Of a stretch of DNA of 24,271 nt, positions 20,607-24,271 are shown in pieces; positions within the stretch are counted from its first letter, which is position 1; every line of letters starts with the position of its first letter. A program made the translations under genes and the position numbers. Source of the DNA: Fragilaria crotonensis (lineage: Eukaryota > Bacillariophyta > Fragilariophyceae > Fragilariales > Fragilariaceae); NCBI GenBank assembly GCA_022925895.1, contig JAKSYS010000802.1:1-24271 (forward strand). The letters run 5' to 3'. Below the pieces are notes generated by a model that saw only the letters and a list, made by a program, of their open reading frames with translations, had not been told where the DNA came from and searched no databases.

Positions 20607-23600
20607 ATGGCAGTTGAAGATTCCGATTCCAACTTTGGAACCACTGTTCGTGCGTTCGCTTTCAACGGCGATGATACGAAGTTCAGGTCGTGGGAGGGCA
20701 AAACTCTCGCGCTCGCCAGTTCGAAGGGCTTCTTGCTCGCGCTCACCAGGGCAGAGGTAACGCCGGGTCTAACGGTCGAGCAGTACGAGTATGGTGAAGT
20801 GGAGGAGCCGGTCAGGCTCGCCACGGGAGCACCTGCTGAAACTGCAGGTGTCGCAGGGGTTACTGCCAGGCTTTGGAAAAATAATACTGCAGTAGAAGTA
20901 CACCGTATACTGCAGTGTAGTATACGGTTTACTGCAGCTCTGTGAGCCGTATACCGTAATACTGCAGCTCGGCTCGCAGTAGTATTACGGTTCACTGCAG
21001 CTCCGACGAAATACGGTGATACTGCAGCTCCGTGCTGTAGTATACTGTAGCCCCACGAACAATACTACGGTATTTGCAGTATTTCGAATACTGCTGCATG
21101 ACTTCTATACGACATTTATCGTGTAAGCAGATCGAGTACCACTATCGTATCAAACATCAACCTACAGAATGCTGGAACTCGGAGTACAAACTCCGTACTG
21201 TCATTTGGTAGTTGTTCAGTGCGCCAGTTTTACGGTATGTTACTGCAGCTCCTCTTAGAAGTAGTATCAGTATATACTGCAGCCATGGATACTGGTGGCT
21301 CTGCGCTCACCAGGGCAGAGGTGTACTGCTGCTGGGACACACTGCAGCAGTACTGTACTGCAGCTCCGTAAAATGTAAATACTGGACATGCTGAAACTAT
21401 TTTGTCCAAAGCCTGGTTGCGGCACCACCAGTACGAACCCGTGCAACACCTCAGTGGAGAACCGGAAGTACTTGGCGCGCGGCTGCGTGGACTTACTTAG
21501 TGGCGAGCTGTACCGACAAGGCCTACGCGCTCATCGAACGGGCAGACGGAGACCCCTTCAAGGCTTGGACCATCCTACAGGAAAAGTACTGCGCCACGGA
21601 CGCGGAGGAAAACTACCTGAGCTGTCGGAGGCATTCGGGAAGTGTAAGTTGAGCGAGACGAAGCAAGACCCGAACTTTGGTTCAATGATTTGGACCATTT
21701 GAATATGAGGATTGCCCGTATCAACAAGAAGTACAGGCTCGATGACCTTCAGATGAAAAGTCACATCATGACGTCGATGTCCAGTGGCTACGATTCCGTC
21801 GTGGTCAAGTATCGTGGTGAACTAGCGGAGACACCGCTTGTGAAGTTGCGCAAGGAAATTGGGCTCCAGTACAAGACACTACTCAAGACTACGAAGAACA
21901 AGTCGGAGTCGGCGCTCGTGGCAATGTAAACAAACACCCATATAAAGTTCAAGGGCACGTGTCGCAACTGCGGCAAAATCGGTCACAAAGCAAACGAATG
22001 TCGGTCCGCGAAGAGTACCGCGGAAAACCGATTCTACCAAAACGCCTGTTGACAAAAAATGTCACCTGTTTCAATTGTCAAGAGAAGGGGCATTATGCAA
22101 ACAAGTGCCCAAAACCAAAGAAGGATAAAGCAGATAATGACATGGCTATGTTCGTTGGTCTTTCACGAATTGAAGTTGACGTTGAAGCCGTGGAGACACC
22201 CAAGGTCGTGGTTAACGATAGTATCGATTTTACCCCTGATGACTTCTTCGATGACTGGCGCTGGGGCGATGACTCTTTGAGCGATGACTTCAACTCCGAT
22301 GACGATCTCGGAACCTTCACCGAATTCTTTGAACACGACTTGTTGGGCGACGACGATGCTACCATGGTGGATGTCTCGAGACCCAGGAAACTATGGAGTT
22401 TGTAAATGTCAGTTTGATTACGGAGGAATTCGTTGGGACTTCGCTGCACTCAACGGCATTGAAGAATGGCTTTTGGACTCAGGTGCTACTTGCGGCGTTA
22501 CGTATGACAAATCGAAGATGTCAAACATGCGGCATCAGACAAAATGATTACGATTGGCAATGGCGCTCAGGTCGCAACTCTCGGACAGGAACGGTGCATC
22601 TAGTCAACAATCGTGGAAACCAAGTAACTCTTCATGACGTCTACTATGCACCAAAGTTCACTAAACACATCGTGAGCCTTCGCAAGTTGATTGACGATGA
22701 CTGGACATTGAATGTTGCCGACAAAACGGAATTTGTCTTAGTCGACCCAGCAACGGCGTCCACTATGTGCTTTGAGCGAAACGACAACGACCAACTGTAC
22801 TACCTGACTGGGACTCGTGTCCCAACAGCGAACGACATTGAAGCGGTACACAGCCTCACAACAAGCCGGTAACTCTAGATATTAATATAGCGCACGGCTT
22901 GCTCGGTCACCCGGACACTCGCACGGTGAAGGCGATGGCGGTGAGACAGAACTGGACATTGACTGGGACGGTACAGCCCTGTGGCTCATGTGCACTTGCA
23001 AAGCACGCGCCAAGGCGGTCCCAAAGACTACAATGACCAAAGCCAAACTCCCGGAGAGACTCTTTCTGGACATTTCGGGCCCTTCAGTGACTCCCTCAAC
23101 TCGAACTGGTATTGGCTTCGCATTGTGGATGACAACACGCGGTTTTGCTGGGACAGTTTCTTCCACGCAAGAGTGGTATACACGTCCCGTTGGAGGCCCT
23201 TCTCATCGCGAACAAGGCTGCTGGTAAACCGTGCAAGTACCTTCGCTGCGACAACGCGGGTGAGAACGAGGCCTATGTGCAGAAACTGTGTGCCGAACAC
23301 GATATTGCCCTCGAGATGACCGCTCCGAACACCCCCAAATGAATGGCGTGGTGGAACGGAGCTTCGCTACATGGGATCGCGCCTTCGCGACTATGTATTG
23401 TGCACGATTCACGTTAGAATCGCAGGGTTTGTTATGGCCTGAGGCCATTAACACGATTACCAAGCTTGGTAACACGCTCCCACGCACCGGGGACGTTTTG
23501 GACCCCTACACTGCCTGGCACGGTGAAGATGTCAGGCCCAATCGCATTTGGATTATCTTCAGCCGTTTGGGAGAATCGCCTACATCACGGATCGCACTAA

Positions 23601-24271
23601 GATCAAGGCTAAGGCTGACGTCAGGGCTTCGAAATGTGTGTTCGTCGGGTATGCGACGATCACTCCGGTGACACGTACAGTACAAGTTCTACAACCCTAC
23701 GACGAAACATACCATACTGTCCCGTGATGTCCACCAATGGATGGAATGGCACGGACGTATCACGGCTACTGATGATTTGGCACTGTTTGACGAATTAGAT
23801 AGATTAAAGACGGATTCAGTCATTTTGCCTGCCACCTCGACGGACATTCCCATTTTGTCTGACACTGACGGTTCGGACTGACGATCTCTGGGATCTCCGC
23901 CTCGACGCCCGCCGGCACGGATACAGGACTACCAGTTGAAGATGCTCTTCGTCCTGCGCGGAGGAATTTGGCTCCGGCTTTCGGTTCGGGTGCTGTCACT
24001 CGAGCACGAGCCCTCGCGTCAACGAGTACCTTCGCCGATGTACACAGGAACGAAGACAATTTGGAAGCGTCGGTTGCTACCATAAGCGCGGAGGAATTGT
24101 CCTCGCTACTGGTTATGAACGCCTTACTTCAATCGGATCCTCAACTTGGTGTACCAAAGAACTACAAGGCTCTACTTAAGCTCAATGACCCAAAGTGGAC
24201 AACTTCTATGCACGGTGAGCTGGAAAACTTCCTCAAGCGCGACGCATGGGAATTCTTACCACGCAGCGAGT
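20607..24271 (+). pseudogene. Copia gag-pol, partial and interrupted
   Basis: Gag begins at the ATG at 20607 (MAVEDSDSNFG; WEGKTLALASSKGFLLAL is the typical copia gag start). It is interrupted at about 20880-21375 by a repeat insert, then resumes with YLARGCVDLLSGELY and EAFGKCKLSETKQDP. Two CCHC knuckles follow: CRNCGKIGHKANEC (21960-22001) and CFNCQEKGHYANKC (22067-22108). The protease motif LLDSGA is at 22470-22487. The pre-integrase HHCC has histidines at about 22893 and 22908 and CGSC at 22980-22991. The integrase triad is Asp 23069-23071, Asp 23250-23252 and Glu 23354-23356 (NGVVERSF). After a linker (VGYA, SRDVHQWM) the reverse transcriptase entry PKNYKALLKLNDPKW appears at about 24151. 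Frame changes or stops occur near 21510, 22030, 22545, 22870, 23100, 23340 and later, so as read it is not a functional polyprotein. Confidence 0.85.
20880..21375. repeat. Palindrome-rich CTGCAG repeat insert inside copia gag
   Basis: At least six copies of CTGCAGCTC-like words occur, interleaved with TATAC/TACGGT palindromes. Perfect stems are visible: ACCGTATACT at 20902-20911 with AGTATACGGT at 20919-20928 (7-nt loop), and an ACCGTAATACT / AGTATTACGGT pair at about 20950-20990. It splits the gag frame, so it is likely an insertion. At 21303-21322 it also carries an exact 20-bp copy of gag sequence found at 20739-20758. Confidence 0.7.

Larger units (their letters stand above)
20190..24271 (+). 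mobile_element. Ty1/copia LTR retrotransposon, 5' portion, cut by the window end
   Basis: Order LTR, gag, protease, integrase, reverse transcriptase defines Ty1/copia (integrase before RT). All domains lie on the plus strand and several are separated by frame breaks. The element runs out of the window at the first residues of reverse transcriptase. It starts 137 bp to the right of the MULE's duplicated target site and is not nested in it. Confidence 0.88.

Noticed and set aside
20486..20995. 169-codon minus-strand frame over copia gag
   Set aside because: Antisense to gag and its LTR side; Ser/Val/Ala-rich with no domain, and it runs into the CTGCAG repeat.

Overview
The window looks like nuclear DNA from a photosynthetic stramenopile, most likely a diatom. 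The genus cannot be fixed from sequence alone. Support comes from two proteins with plastid-type presequences (one a bipartite-looking signal with an aromatic +1 residue, one with a twin-arginine thylakoid-lumen signal), short GT-AG introns of 69 and 85 bp, a Ty1/copia element with two zinc knuckles, and intergenic islands full of short GTAC/ACCGGT palindromes.

Region 1 (1-13028) holds five host genes. On the plus strand are a plant/fungal-type tRNA ligase (141-3867; ligase, kinase and cyclic phosphodiesterase domains) and a calcium-dependent protein kinase (4941-7096). On the minus strand are ERCC1/RAD10 (7172-8191), a diatom-type protein of unknown function with a possible cyclic-nucleotide-binding-like fold (about 9030-10721), and a TPR protein with thylakoid-lumen targeting (11787-12875). 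They do not form a pathway: RNA repair, calcium signalling, DNA excision repair and plastid functions simply lie side by side. Only ERCC1 is an uninterrupted frame. The other four carry one-base frame breaks, several at homopolymers, and conserved motifs reappear when one base is allowed for. Uncorrected sequencing or assembly indels are therefore a better explanation than pseudogenes for most of them.

Region 2 (13029-20044) is a 7.0-kb Mutator-like DNA transposon (MULE). It has about 75-bp terminal inverted repeats (roughly 80% identical by eye) and an exact 9-bp target duplication, TGGACGGAA. It carries a plus-strand transposase (DDE-type residues, SWIM zinc finger, C-terminal zinc knuckle). 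A convergent minus-strand second gene ends in what looks like a TET/JBP-like or related 2-oxoglutarate/Fe(II) dioxygenase domain. A five-copy tandem array with a period of about 156 bp lies in the right subterminal region. This two-gene element is the most interesting system in the window.

Region 3 (20190-24271) is the 5' part of a Ty1/copia retrotransposon: putative 5' LTR, gag with two CCHC knuckles, protease, integrase and the very start of reverse transcriptase, cut by the window end. Its gag is interrupted by a palindrome-rich CTGCAG repeat insert of about 500 bp.
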